Shown here piece after piece: positions 24,476-36,068 of a DNA stretch of 64,000 bases. The first letter of the stretch is position 1; every line of letters starts with the position of its first letter. Source of the stretch: Omphiscola glabra (lineage: Eukaryota > Mollusca > Gastropoda > Lymnaeidae); contig OZ024811.1 of assembly GCA_964017045.1 (NCBI GenBank), positions 13,483,818 through 13,547,817 on the forward strand. Direction: 5' to 3'. Both the position numbers and the translations under genes were made by a program. The notes beneath the pieces are model-generated. The model saw only the letters and a program-made list of their open reading frames with translations, was not told where the DNA came from and searched no databases.

Positions 24476-25100
24476 TCAGTTATTTGGAGTGGTGACGAAG
24501 TTCTGAAAAAGGCTCTTGTCGTCGTGTTTGCATATCCCCCAGTGCACGAACCGGATGAGGTCACTCTCGGGGAGTCCACAGTTGGCGTAGTCCAGGACGC
24601 AGTTGTTGAGGTAGGTGCGTCCGTCTGAACCACACGAGGGGTCGTAGGTCTCTATGCAGTCATACTGGCAGACCGTTGCTGGAGATTTTCGACACATAAG
24701 CAAGTCTTAAAATATTGCCATATACTATCCAAAAGTATCAGAGTCATCTATTAAACTAACAGTTTGTATACCATTATTCAAGCAACTATAAACGTTTTAT
24801 TTGTCCAATTCATACATAATGAGACAATAAAGATGACTAGGAAAATTATTGAGATTATTATTATTATCATTAGAGGTCTTATATAGCGCGGTATCTCAGC
24901 CTAGGGAATGTCTTTATTGCCGGTTCTTACTACCGGCAAACCAGTGGTTTCAACGTTTTTGCAGCTAAGGATTTACACACACATATGCAAAGTACAAAAG
25001 AAAAAAAAAGCACAAAAAACAACATACCCATGTCAGATAGATTGAGGCCAATCAGTGAGAGCATGTACAATGTCCCTATCGTGGGTTGTCTGGGAACCAT
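24476..25100 (-). CDS. KZ4: secreted Kazal inhibitor with acidic P1 and a C-terminal tail
   Basis: Exon 1 (25100-25028, 73 nt) encodes MVPRQPTIGT and a hydrophobic core (LYMLSLIGL), and ends ATG G before GTATG. Exon 2 (24678-24476) follows an AATCTCCAG acceptor. The product is 91 residues, the longest of the cluster. The domain reads VCQYDC, then PSCGSDGRTYLNNC, DYANC and WGIC. A 17-residue polar tail then runs beyond C6 (KHDDKSLFQNFVTTPNN). P1 should be Glu. PSC replaces the usual PVC before C3. An AATAAA lies at 24431-24426, 45 nt past the stop. The intron is only 349 bp and contains a SINE/LINE tail relic. Confidence 0.92.
24854..24970 (-). repeat. SINE/LINE 3' tail relic in the KZ4 intron
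   Basis: Reading minus: a small hairpin (GCCGGTAGTAAGAACCGGC), then CTGAGATACCGCGCTATATA, AGACCTC and a (TAA)n tail. It resembles the 3' end of a retroposon family other than the one at 10893. Confidence 0.55.
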
Positions 25101-27330
25101 TGCATTGAATCTATTCCTGGGATAAACTGTGTGGAATTCAGTTCACATTCAGTAGTTGCTTTGTATGAAATACATTTATTCAGAATTAATCCACATGCTC
25201 TCTGTTTTAACTAGATGTATGTACTTGAAATAAACAGATACATGAAAACAATACCAAAAAAAAAAAACATGTTTGTCTATTTCCTGCTTTCTGAACTCAC
25301 AAATTAACCCTGTAAAACCTTATCTATTAAGGGAAAAAAAAGAATAACAAAAATACATTTGAGAAAGATATGACTCGTGTTTATATTTTGGAGAGATATA
25401 ATATAATGCTATGTCTTGTTTATGAGTTATAACAATTAAGATTTATACTTAAAGGGAGATCCACACGGCATCTATTGTACTGGAGACCATTCTGACTTTA
25501 TGAGTCATACATTGAAAACTTATTATTTTTTTTATAAATAGTTGTTTTTTTTTTTTTAATCAGTGTAGTTAAAATGTGAACTCAGAAAAGGAAAAAAAAA
25601 ACTTTTTGAAAACCACTCTTTTCCAAATCACGTTCTTAAAAGTTTAAAATAAATGTCCCCCTAAAACTACAAGGCTGCTACAGTCATATGAATAAAAAAA
25701 AAACGTGTGGGGGGGGGGGGGGGCGTCCATAAACACAATGTTCTTTGCAGATCGCAAAGCCATGCAAGCAGCGGTGTCGCCAATTTCATTTCAGTTTGTC
25801 AAAATGATGATCGATGGGAGCATACAAAAGTATTGGATGGCGGTTGGGAGAACTCATATTTCCAGGATAAAATAATCTATACCGTAACAGTTGTGTCCCA
25901 TAACACTTACTTGTAGCATTCTAAACGTTTACATGTGTCCAACATTGTATGTATAAAGTCATACTACAAGAATACATTTCTTGTGCGCCTCGCACTTTTT
26001 TTTTTATTCTTATGAATGTAACAGCTTTGAACTTTTTGGGGATATTTATTTGAAAATGTTTAGTATGCTGAAGTGAAAGTCGGAATCCCCAATCACTTTT
26101 CTGTTGAAGAGATTTTCGCAGAAAGTCAATCAAGGTTAAATGAAGGTTGCTTGTAATCTACCGATCATGAAGGAGTGTATTATCATTAGTGGGGGAGGGG
26201 GGGTGCTCAATCGGAACTCGGGAAGCGGGTAAAAATTGACAAGTAAAATAGAGGTCTCTCGGGGGTAAGAAGAAATCACTGTATTGACAATGTTGTATTG
26301 ATAATGACAAGTTTTATTTTTTTAGTGGGGTGGGTAGGCGTACTAAGTTTCAGCTCAGTTGTACATCAAGAAGTGAGTCAAAATTTTTGTTCAAGATTTG
26401 ACCCGCAGGGGTCATTTAAATATAAGTGGAGGTCACCGCTGACATACTGATCATGAAAGTTTTTTAAACGTCATCGGAGTTGGGTAAGTGCACAGAGTTT
26501 GAAATGTTTTTTGGTCGTCAGGAAATGGGTCAAACATTGAGAGGCACTATTCCTAGACAAGCAAAATGACAAAGCCACCTAATACAAAGCGTTTAATAAA
26601 CGTTTCTAATGACCACTTCCCGACCAGTAGGTCTTTTTGAGCAAGGGAAACTTGAAAATGCAAGAAATGAGTTTTCAAAATAATTATGATTTTTTAAAAA
26701 AAAAAGTTTGGTAACGTGTACGCACCAAATAATATTTCAGAAGTTAAGGGGGGGGGGGAGAGGATGTATAAAACACCGTCAAGTCCAAGTTGAAGTTTTA
26801 GCGATTCATTCGATGTTAATTCTAACTTATTGCTGTAGAGATGTACGCACTTCAAAATAAACGCCCCTTTGAGATTTGGACGACCTGTGTTACACGTGAG
26901 CCCTACTTTACGTTAAGGCCCGTGTGCCTAATGGACCTGCTACCGTCATCACTACATTTTTTTCCCCCTCAAAGCCCCCCGTCTAAAATATATTAACTGT
27001 TATTGTATACCATACATCAATAATAATTTAAATAACAATTTCAACAAAGATAACGATGGAATTATTTGTTTTAAGGCATATTCACCTTTTATTTTAACAT
27101 CAGACTGTCTTGTAGAAATGAAGGAACTATTATTATACACACAAAAAAGACGTTTAATTAGTTTCTTTAAATAGCTTCTTTTAGTCGCGTAAGTTCAAGG
27201 CCAAATAGATATTTATTGATTAACTTCTCACGGATACTTTCGGTGGGTTTAATTTAGGGGGATAATTCTTGCGTAATGTTTTAAGTATGGACATTCTGAT
27301 TGAAGGACTGAAAGGATGTCAAGGAGACAC
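25101..27330. other. Spacer with no recognisable gene
   Basis: Nothing recognised. It holds several G runs (25707-25722, 26190-26202, 26748-26758) and an A-rich run near 25256. No Kazal core is present. Confidence 0.4.
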
Positions 27331-27465
27331 GGAACTATTCGGTCCGCAAGACTATTCGGTCCGGGTGACTATTCGGTCCACTTGTCTTTTCGATTCTCCT
27401 GACTATTCAGCCCGCGTGACTATTCGGTCCGCGTGACTTTTTGGTTAACGCGACTGTCTGTTCTC
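27331..27465. repeat. GACTATTCGGTCCGCGT short tandem repeat
   Basis: About six to seven degenerate copies of a 16-17 bp unit ([G]ACTATTCGGTCCGCGTG), decaying to the right. It is much more GC-rich than its surroundings. It may be subterminal repeats of an unrecognised transposon. Confidence 0.7.
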
Positions 27466-28067
27466 TAAACTGAGCTGATGAATCTCTCTCCCTCTCTTAA
27501 ATTTAATTTTACGCTTTAATTATAACAAAAAACCGTTTTGCTTAAATTAAATTGCCGTTTAGACACTTACGAAAAGTCAACGCGTAAACAAACTATACAT
27601 TCGTCCCGTTTGTCTTTAGTTTTGTATATGTTGATTAGAGTATCCGGCATGTTTTTTTAAACATACAAAAAGACTTCTAATTTTTTCATTTAACTGAAAT
27701 TTCCACTTAAAATGTATAAAGAAGAACACATTTTCTTTAACACATGTACAAAGAGACATATTTTTCGCAGTGTTTAAAGACACACACATTTTCAAATAAA
27801 TAAATATGTGTTTAATCTTCACAAACGTTTTTTATTTACAAAGGCACATAGTGTCATGGAATATATGGTAAGATAAAACAAAACGAAGAATCAAATCAAC
27901 AGACCTCTAAACAAAACTTACTATGTTTAAAAGGAACACATAAAAAATACTGTTGAAATCAAGCAAGAATTATTTTATTACTTCGAAAGTACAGCAAATT
28001 TTGACCAAATGAATTTCATTAACTTTCAGAATGTCTGAAAACATCAAAGCATTATGTTATGCTAAAA
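27466..28067. other. Stretch with no recognisable gene
   Basis: AT-rich DNA beyond the 3' end of KZ5. Nothing recognised. Confidence 0.4.
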
Positions 28068-28901
28068 CTAACACATTCCCTTGTGCAAATACGTGACTTT
28101 ATAATTCTAAGGCAGGCCGCAGTTTACCGCGTCTATTTCACAGATGTTTCCATAGGTCTTCCCGTCAGAGGCGCATGCAGGGTCATACACCGGAAAACAG
28201 TTCAGGTCACAGGGTAGTATGTCCTCATTAACTGGAAATACCATGGTTTTGAAATTTAAGAGAAGAAAGACACACAAAAATAAATTGAAACGGGCTTTTA
28301 TTTATTGTTTTCATTCTACGCATGGACAAGAACATGATTTGTGGATGGCGAACTGGAATGTTCTGAGTCTAAACAGGGCAGAAGAGCTGGCCCGCCTCAG
28401 TGAAGAATTGATATGATTTATGTCGCTGTACTACGGGATATTTCATGTAAGGTGGACACAAATCGGATGTAATAAACTCTAAGGAATAAACCAGGGTCTA
28501 CAGTGGAAAAGACACCAGCGCATTAGGAAGAGGGTTTCAGTCAAAGGTGAGAGAGTAGATGCAGTCATTAGTTTCAAAGTAGCGAGGAAACTAATGTGCT
28601 CTATAATGATAACATGAACATTGTTTGACAACACCTTAATATGCGCACATGTGTTAGATGAATGCCAGACATTAACAAATTAACGAAGACAAAATGAATT
28701 ATATTAATTATATGTCTACAGTAAAACTCATTGGATTGAATCACAAAATATTGCGCCGTAAAAATATATTTTCAGTGCATAAAATAAAATAATGTTCAAT
28801 TGCTAATTGAAAAATGTGTTACACCCACCTCTCGCGTTAGACGGCGTTGTGAGAAGCACGACTGTAAATAGGACAATCGACAGATTACACTGCGAAGCCA
28901 T
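28068..28901 (-). pseudogene. KZ5: Kazal inhibitor gene with one in-frame TAG between C5 and C6
   Basis: Exon 1 (28901-28829, 73 nt) encodes a good leader (SIVLFTVVLLTTPSNA) and ends AGA G before GTGGG. Exon 2 runs from 28231 after a TTTCCAG acceptor. The domain reads PCDLNC, then PACASDGKTYGNIC, DAVNCGLP and then TAG at 28109-28107. Reading on in the same frame gives NYKVTYLHKGMC and a second TAG at 28070-28068. With the first TAG counted as one residue, C5-C6 is exactly 15, as in nine paralogues. KZ4 has Glu at that position (GLPES), so GAG to TAG is a simple path. If translation stops there, the product lacks C6. P1 would be Pro, which usually prevents cleavage. A TTTAAAAGG box lies about 80 bp upstream of the ATG. 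It is a recent pseudogene, or recoded. Confidence 0.85.
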
Positions 28902-30296
28902 TAAAAAAAATCACAAAAAACAAATATCTTTTTTTATGTTAACTATCAAGAATAGATTCACGAATCAGTATGTGCCCTTTTAAAGCAATATCTGTATCTG
29001 AAATATAGGACAATCTGTTAGTGTCAAAGGGGAAAAAAGAGAGTGTCTAAAATAAACAGATTACACAGAGATGCATTAAATCGTAGATATATAATTTTAT
29101 TAACCAAAGATTGTTTAAGATGCTTGCGCAAATGCAAGACATATTGGTGAAGTAATCTTTCTAAATGTTCTTAAATCATTAAAAAAAACAATATTTATCG
29201 TGTAATATATTCGTAGTTCATGAATGTATATATATATTAGGAATTAAGACTTAATCTGTCTTAATGAAAGGACCAAAAACAGTATCGAAAGTGTGGGCAA
29301 CATGTGTGTCTCCTTTCATTGTATCTAATCTTAAATTTATCTACATACATTTTGTTTAAATTTTTTAACGTGTTTTTTTGTTTGAGTTCTAATTATAATT
29401 TTTTAAATTTATTTTAGACCTTTCCTTTCTGTATGTACCTTTTCGTTTAATAAGCATTATTTATGCAAGTCAAATTGATTTTTAACTTTTGAAAACCTAT
29501 TCTAGCTAGAATAAACAGTTTTATATTACTCTGGTTGTTGATGTTTGTTCGATTTGGGAGCAGATTTCTTCTGACTTACCCTGTCTCGAGAAAATAATTC
29601 CCAAAATTTTCATGATTGGTGAGTTTTATGTAAACTATGGGAACAGTCTAGATCAGTATCACGCATAGTAGTCCTAACTCAGCTTTATTAAAAGGAGGTA
29701 AAATAATTTCCTTACTAATATACTCTATTTGGATCAAATAACACTATGGAAAATAAAAGGATTTCACATACATTTAAAAAAGAAAAGAACACTTGGATGA
29801 TTTTGAGCATTCATTTATTTCCGTATCCAAAAATTTCTTTAATGGGAAATTTTACAACGAAATTTTGTTGGAATATAGTTTGTTTTTTTTAAAATGAAAT
29901 TTCTACAAGAATGATTAATTTTTTTTATTTAATTGTTTTTAAGTGACGATACGAGTAAGAATTGTGGGAAATATAAATTTTTAAATGCAGTTTAAGGTTT
30001 GTTTGTATGTTTTTTTTTTGTTTTTTTTGTGCTTATCAATTTATTCCGAACAAATATCCGTTCAAAAAATTGTTCCATTTAAAAATTATTTCTTAAATAT
30101 TTCCGGTACCCATTTATTTTCCTGTTAATAATTCATCCGGCTACATGTCAAACTTTGCAAATAATGACGACAACAATTTATCACATTTTTTTTGTGTTCA
30201 ATCCATAGATTGTTGCGCCTTTCCTGGATTCCACAAAAACAGCTGTTCGGGGCTGGCACTCCCCACCACGCACAAAGGACGACCATACTGCCAGAA
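28902..30296. other. Spacer between KZ5 and KZ6
   Basis: AT-rich. The first 90 bp would be the KZ5 promoter and 5' UTR. No other gene is seen. Confidence 0.45.
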
Positions 30297-30825
30297 TCAA
30301 CACTCGCCCTTGTGCGCAAGTGTGACCTTACTGGCCTCGGCGACTCCACAGTTGGCCGAGGATAAGCTGCAGCTGTTGCCGTAGGTCTTGCCGTCTGATC
30401 CGCACACCGGGTCGTAGAGGGCGATGCATGCAAACAGGCAATCGGGTAACACCGCGGCTTCCGCTGTGTGGAAAGACGGCGTGATGTTTACATCAACCTG
30501 TATATTTTCTATATATATGATGCTTGGAAATTGACTTTCTTAATAGTCTCATGTCTTTGCAGAGGTTTTGTTCATTTAGTTTTTCATTTATGCTTAACAA
30601 TTAAATTAAAGTAAACTATATAGTTATTTATGTATATATTTTTAAAACAGTGAACAATTTAATAGCGTATCGTTCCCTTAAGTTTTTTTTAATATGAAGT
30701 CAAAACAGAACAGCTTACTATTATTCTATGATTTACTAGCTCTAATTAATCTCATTTTGTTACCTTTTTTATTTGAATATTAATCTAATTTTAAGAAATA
30801 ATTCAATTACTCGAATAGATGTGTA

Positions 30826-30858
<33 letters not shown>

Positions 30859-30957
30859 TTATACGTTTCATTAAAATTTTAATTTCTTACCTTCAGTGTT
30901 GGTTTGTATCAGCAGAAACAGGACTGGAAGAGTTGCAATTAGGAATTTGAGAACCAT
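30297..30957 (-). CDS. KZ6: secreted Kazal inhibitor, close sister of KZ7
   Basis: Exon 1 (30957-30891, 67 nt) starts MVLKFLIATL, has a strong hydrophobic core and ends GAA G before GTAAG. Exon 2 (30463-30297) follows a TTCCACACAG acceptor. The product is 77 residues. A short AEAAVLP linker leads to DCLFAC, then PVCGSDGKTYGNSC, SSANC and KGEC, then TGA. P1 should be Ala, as in elastase-type inhibitors. The second exon has the same length as that of KZ7 and differs mainly around C1-C2 and the reactive loop. The intron (427 bp) carries a (TA)n tract at 30830-30856. Confidence 0.93.
30828..30856. repeat. (TA)n microsatellite in the KZ6 intron
   Basis: About 14 TA units close to the donor side of the intron. 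Confidence 0.9.
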
Positions 30958-31855
30958 TTTTTTTTAAAATTTATATCTTGAGAACAATTATTTGCTGAGA
31001 TGTGCTAACAAAAGCAATGGTTAATTTAGCAGTACAGAAACAGTCTTAATAAAGGTATTTTTGGAACCTAGATAAGGATACACACAAAAACCCGCTTCTA
31101 GAAGAGAATGGAAAAAAAAATATGTAAAATCAGGCCTAGTGTTTATTTTTGGCTTTCAAAAACTGTAACGTTACTTTCATAAATAAATCATAAAAACTAT
31201 TGATGATTTCCATTGGCTCTAGAAAAAAACTATAACGTTAATTTCATAAATAAATCAAATAAAAACTGATGATTTCCAAATCAAAACTCGAATTGTTTAA
31301 AGATTTTCTAGCTAATTAAAGTTGAATCTATTCTATATTTATTCAGGGTTAATTTAATTATTTTAAAAAAAAAATTATTTTGGATTTGTTAATCCATTCG
31401 ATTATTAATTGCTCTAGTTCGCGGAAACTTGGTACATAACTTTGATGTTAAAAAAGAGTCAATCAATTTTTATATATATATTTTTTTAAAATTATATTTT
31501 TATGTATTATGTTAACATTGTGTATCATTAATGGCAAGGAAAGAAGGTGTAAACAAATAAAGACATGTGGATTAAGTATTAAGAAAATAATGATAGAGAT
31601 TTAACACACTGTTTACTACACTTTTTCTGATTTTATAAGTTTTAAATATGTCATAAATCTATCATTTCAAAAAAATATGTATCATTAGATTTTCCACACA
31701 TCAAAAGGATGCGAATGTGATGCAATAATCCACTACAAAAGATAAGATTGCCCCTGTGAGGGTGCTCAGCTCAGGGTAGGTGCAAGGCTAGATGATATTC
31801 CTGGACTTGTATTTCAACAGACAACCATAAGAAAACTTTTAAAAAGTCCAGAAAA
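30958..31855. other. Spacer with no recognisable gene
   Basis: AT-rich DNA upstream of KZ6. A ~45-bp phrase (aactgtaacgttac-tttcataaataaatca) occurs twice near 31162 and 31228, a small local duplication. Confidence 0.4.
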
Positions 31856-32052
31856 ATCAGTATCTCGTGGTGAGAAGCTTACCCCACTTTACTTGTGTGA
31901 TACATTGGGTAGAAAAACAAGTATCTCTTTGAGAGAGAAACTCACACTACCTTGCAAGTGTGATACATTTGGTTGTAGAAACTAGTATTTCTTTGAGAGA
32001 GAAACTCACAATACCTTACAGGTGTGATACATTGGGTTGGAGAAGCTTAACG
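31856..32052. repeat. Tandem repeat of a 61-65 bp unit, three copies
   Basis: Each unit holds AGTATCTCTTTGAGAGAGAA, then ACTCACA, a CTT(A/G)CA(A/G)GTGTGATACATT piece and GGTTGGAGAA. The first copy is the most diverged. Confidence 0.8.
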
Positions 32053-32189
32053 AGGAACATTTCCCAACGGCTCATGGTGTGTGCGATAATAAATGAAGGT
32101 CTGCTGTTCAAGCTTTGTGGAGGTAATAGCGGAACAGGGTAAGTGGAAGCCCGAAATATAAATACAGTACAAAACAAAAAGGGAACATT

Positions 32190-32410
32190 TTAGCCCAGAG
32201 CCTACTTCAGCAGGCAAGATTTAAAAAAAAAAATTATAATAGAAAGTTTACAACTGAGTCTGCGAACTCCACACACTTAAGTTTTATAACTTTTTTTTCC
32301 AATAATTTCTTATTGTTTCTTCTTTTGTCTTGTCTGCTTAAAAAAGGCTCTTAGATGAAACGTTATCTTTTCATTCTGTATTTATACTTCAAGACTTCAC
32401 ATACCTATTT
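32190..32410. repeat. Two hammerhead-like / Penelope-type relics in opposite orientation
   Basis: On the minus strand at about 32216-32188 the order is CTGCTGAAGTAGGCTCTGGG then CTAAAATGTT. On the plus strand from about 32328 it is CTGCTTAAAAAAGGCTCTTA, then GATGAAACGTTATC. Both have the GGCTCT..stem followed by (G)AAA, as in the copies at 15.6 and 35.9 kb, but neither has an intact CUGAUGA core. The phrase after the plus copy (TTCTGTATTTATACTTCAAG) matches the one at 15640. Confidence 0.45.
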
Positions 32411-33270
32411 TCCCCAATGATGTGAGCGAGCATGCTGCTGAGTTGGATAGGACTGTAGTTGTATCATCAAATAAAGAAGTGTACTTTCATCATTAGATAT
32501 GGGACAACGATTTACAAAACATGCACTAGACTTAATGGCGTTGCACTTAACCATGACTCAACATGGAGACAGGAAACTGTCTATTACATTAGCAGGTCTT
32601 TTCTTAAAGACTGAACACCATTAGATTTATTAATAATTAGAATGTTTATAGACTATCTCTCTAGAGAAACGAGGTCGGACAAAACTAATAGAAAACATTT
32701 AAGTCAAGTGGGAATACCAGAATTTCATTGGAATTTGGATCCGTTCCCAATCACATAACTTGTAATTGAATGACGTCAGAAGTGGCATGATTTAAATAAA
32801 TGGGATACACATTTTAATCGGCAAAATTTCGTATCTACTCAAACTCTGTGCAAGCCAATGTTAAGTAGTCTGTTGTTTTTATTTTTAATTTCACATCATT
32901 GGCAAAGCTAACATGGCCTGATTTTTACGCGATTAATAGTGAAAAACGGTTTAAATGTTTTATGTTTGGGTGAAAAACCAATCAAATTTGATGTCTTACT
33001 TTTCGAGCATTATTTTAGTTTGTCATTTTGGGTTGTTTTGTTTTGTGTTTTTTTGTGTTTTTTTTTTTAAATTTTTATTTCAATCTCTGGGGTTTCTTAA
33101 AGCTCTTCATCCTAAAGTCATCATGTTATACCCTTTAATTGTTCCAGGCACGCAACTTTCAAAAACCAAAATAAAAAATAATTCTTTCATATCTAAAAAC
33201 CTATATATTTGTATTCAACCTGTAGCAATAGTAAATTATAAGATCTTCTTTCTTTTTTTTTTTTTAATAA
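32411..33270. other. Stretch with no recognisable gene
   Basis: AT-rich. A Phe-rich frame at 32955-33365 is low complexity and has no domain. Confidence 0.4.
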
Positions 33271-33277
33271 ATCAGGA

Positions 33278-33330
33278 ATTCACAAACTACGGCCCACGGG
33301 CCGGATCCTGCCCGCCATGGATCATTAACC
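33278..33330. repeat. Possible hAT terminal fragment
   Basis: ATTCACAAACTACGGCCCAC, then GGGCCGGATCCTGCCCGCC. This wording is typical of one end of several animal hAT elements. I cannot see the matching other end. Confidence 0.35.
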
Positions 33331-34203
33331 TGACCCACAATGCCGTCATCCAGTTACCCGGGTAACAGTGACAAATATAAAATCGGACAGTGAACATTTT
33401 CTTAGCTGAAAACCTGGTTAATTCTTTGCACTGAAATACGTATAACTTGAAATTGAATACAATTGTTCTTCATTTTAAATTTTGTATTGTATTTACTTGC
33501 TCTAGATGAGTTTTTTCAATGCAAATAAGACATTAAAAAATTGATTATAACTTTATCAAACTAAACCCTGTTCCCCAACATAGTCTGTTGGACAGCGAAC
33601 CAGTCCACCTATTTCTCAAATGTCTGGTTTGCAGGGAAACAGCTCCCTGATTAAACGTTTGAGGACCCTATTAAGGACTTGAATTTATATTGTGATTGCG
33701 TGTTGTTTGGAGAGTATTTGGGTACACGTTGATATTAAATGTTTGATATTTCGAGACGCATTGTGCATTGTTATTTTGTGGAGTGTTGTGTTCTGAGTGA
33801 TGTCAGTTGACAGTGTAGTTTTAGTTGTAAATAGAGATACTTATTCTGTGAAGCATTGGTTTGTGAAGTTAATAAAATAAGCCCACGACAAACGAAGCTA
33901 ACGAACCTTTGGTAAGAACGGGTTCGTAACAGACCCCTGTTATAGAATATGATAAGTGTTGATAGAATCTGAAATAATTCAAATTCCGTGTAATAATAAT
34001 TGTTGAATATATTAAAAAAAAATTTTTTTTAAAGTTAACAGCGACAATCGAAAACATACCAGTGAAAAATAAATACGAGTGATTGATAAACAATAAACTC
34101 AAATTAATTTACGTATTTATTTATACGTTTTGTAATGAATTAGTTGAGAATCATGCCAAAAAAACGTTATAAAACGATCTGACGTCATTTCGCGATGCCA
34201 GGA
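33331..34203. other. Stretch with no recognisable gene
   Basis: AT-rich. TTCGTAACAGACCCC at 33924 resembles an LTR 3' end, but I found no partner. An AATAAA for KZ7 lies at 34118-34113 on the minus strand. Confidence 0.35.
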
Positions 34204-34976
34204 TCAACACTCGCCCGTGTGCGCCAGTGTGACCATACTGGCCTCAGCGACTCCACAGTTGAACGACGTTAAGCTGCAGCTGTTGCCGTAGGTCTTTCCG
34301 TCAGATCCACACACCGGGGCGTAGATCATCATGCACATCAGATCGCACGGAGGTATGGCGGCGGCCTCGGCTGAAGAGAAAATTTAGCAAAGTATTTTTT
34401 TTTTAAAAATTTACATAAGGTCATTTAATGATTAGAATATAATTATATGTTTAAATCGTTAACCAGGAGTTCGCACATTAACCGATAATGTCTAGAGAAT
34501 AGGGAGTGCAATTAAGACCTCTCAGAGCTGGTAAGGGATCTTTTAATTCCATCCGAGAAATTTGATTGATTGATTGATTACTTTAACAAAAGTATAAACA
34601 TCCAATTTCAATTTCTTTATTATTTCATGATTTTTCCCAAAACATCCCAAAAATTGTGTTTCGTAAAATTATTATAATTCTTATTCAAGTGTGTAGGACG
34701 ACTGGACGGAGGGGGCGCGGCCTTCCCAGGGCGAATCCAAACTCTAGCTACGGCACTGTTTTCACTAACTTATATATCACAGTGAGCCTTCTCTTAACAC
34801 AGTCAAAATAATGTAATATTTTAAAAATTTGAATCGAACTTTCAGAATGTGAAGTATTTTATATTCATTCTATCGAAAAAAACTGTTACCTAAAATTCGA
34901 AACTCTCACCTTGGAAGTCTGTCTGTGCAAGTTGAAGCACGACAGCAAGAGCTGCGAGCAGGAATTTGAGAAACAT
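34204..34976 (-). CDS. KZ7: secreted Kazal inhibitor, close sister of KZ6
   Basis: Exon 1 (34976-34910, 67 nt) starts MFLKFLLAALAVVLQLAQ and ends CAA G before GTGAG. An open frame continues upstream of this Met, but the hydrophobic leader and the match to KZ6 fix the start. Exon 2 (34370-34204) follows a TCTCTTCAG acceptor. The product is 77 residues. The domain reads PCDLMC, then PVCGSDGKTYGNSC, TSFNC and TGEC, then TGA. P1 should be Met, in a Met-rich loop (CMMIYAP). GVAEAS and VTLAH on the C5-C6 arm are shared with KZ6, while the loop is not. Intron 539 bp. Confidence 0.93.
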
Positions 34977-36068
34977 TTTTTTCTTCAATTTTTTTTTAAA
35001 ATTTAACCTGAATAAAATCTTTTTAGTTGCGGTAACGACAAACAATTTGTATACTCCAAGAACAGGGCAGTCGCTCGATTTAATGCTTGTTTTATGCAAG
35101 GCAAGATAAGAGAGAATCGTGATCAGTGACGTGAGGTACGTTACGTTAGCGTGAAGATACTCTCTAGCCGTCTGGCGAAAGACAAATTTGATTTTTAATG
35201 ACCAAGCCAAGAAGAGAGTAGCAAAACGTATTGCGTACTCAAAGAAATAAGTCTTCCGTAGAATTGTGCGGATCAAACAGTGAATTTATGTCGCACTACC
35301 CAAAATTGACACACACAACAATGGATGATAGATTTGAACTTGTTTATGTTCAATAGACTACAAAATACCGTTCATTGTATCGTTCATTGTGTACTCCAAC
35401 ATCAAAGTAGGACACACACAAAAGAAACATTTCTTTTTAAACTTATTACACATACACGTATTAAATAAACTCCGTTTAAACAAAAAAAAACGCGCACAAA
35501 AAAAAATATCATAGCAACCTCTTACGACACCTTCACTTAAACGACACTATTACAAATAAAGAACGATTGGTCAAATAATTTTTGTGTGCAGGGAAATAGG
35601 AAGACTGTGCTGAGGATCCACCCTGGGCCGCTTGTTCTTTCTTTATATGGAGGTTTGGTTTGTTTAACCACATGTGTGTGTGTGTTAAATCTTACACTAG
35701 ATGATGTAACAAAATATGGAACCTGGTTACAATAACTTTAAAAATATATATATATTACTGACAACTATTAAGCTATACATTTAGAACATAAGGATCAATG
35801 AGTAAAGAGATTTTTAATTTTTTTTAAAAGTACACTTTTTTTTTTTTTTTAGTACAAAGGTTTCGGCAGAATGCCTTCTTCACTTAACGCTTTAAACAAG
35901 AAACATGAAATATCCAGCGCAAACTATAAATGATTATGTTGCTTCTAGAAAGCAAACTATTGACGTTAGCATAATTTATTAAATCTTTGATGTACGTAAT
36001 AGATCAAAATTTGCTAATCAATGATAAGGTCCCTTGAGATTGGCAAAATCAAACTTAATGCCTCATCA
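34977..36068. other. Spacer between KZ7 and KZ8
   Basis: AT-rich with A runs. It contains a hammerhead-like relic near 35850-35890 and a minus-strand AATAAA near 35980 that could serve KZ8. Confidence 0.4.
35848..35893 (-). repeat. Hammerhead-like ribozyme motif, degenerate copy
   Basis: Reading minus: AGTGAAGAAGGCATTCTGCC then GAAACCTTTGTACT. Stem II (GGCA..TGCC) and GAAAC are intact. The core GTGAAGA differs from CUGAUGA at two of seven positions. Confidence 0.45.

Noticed and set aside
33690..33935. A second LTR suggested by TTCGTAACAG
   Set aside because: No matching TG start or partner found; evidence too thin.
34977..35276. In-frame N-terminal extension of KZ7 exon 1
   Set aside because: The extension has no signal character; the internal Met matches the KZ6 leader exactly in position and exon length.
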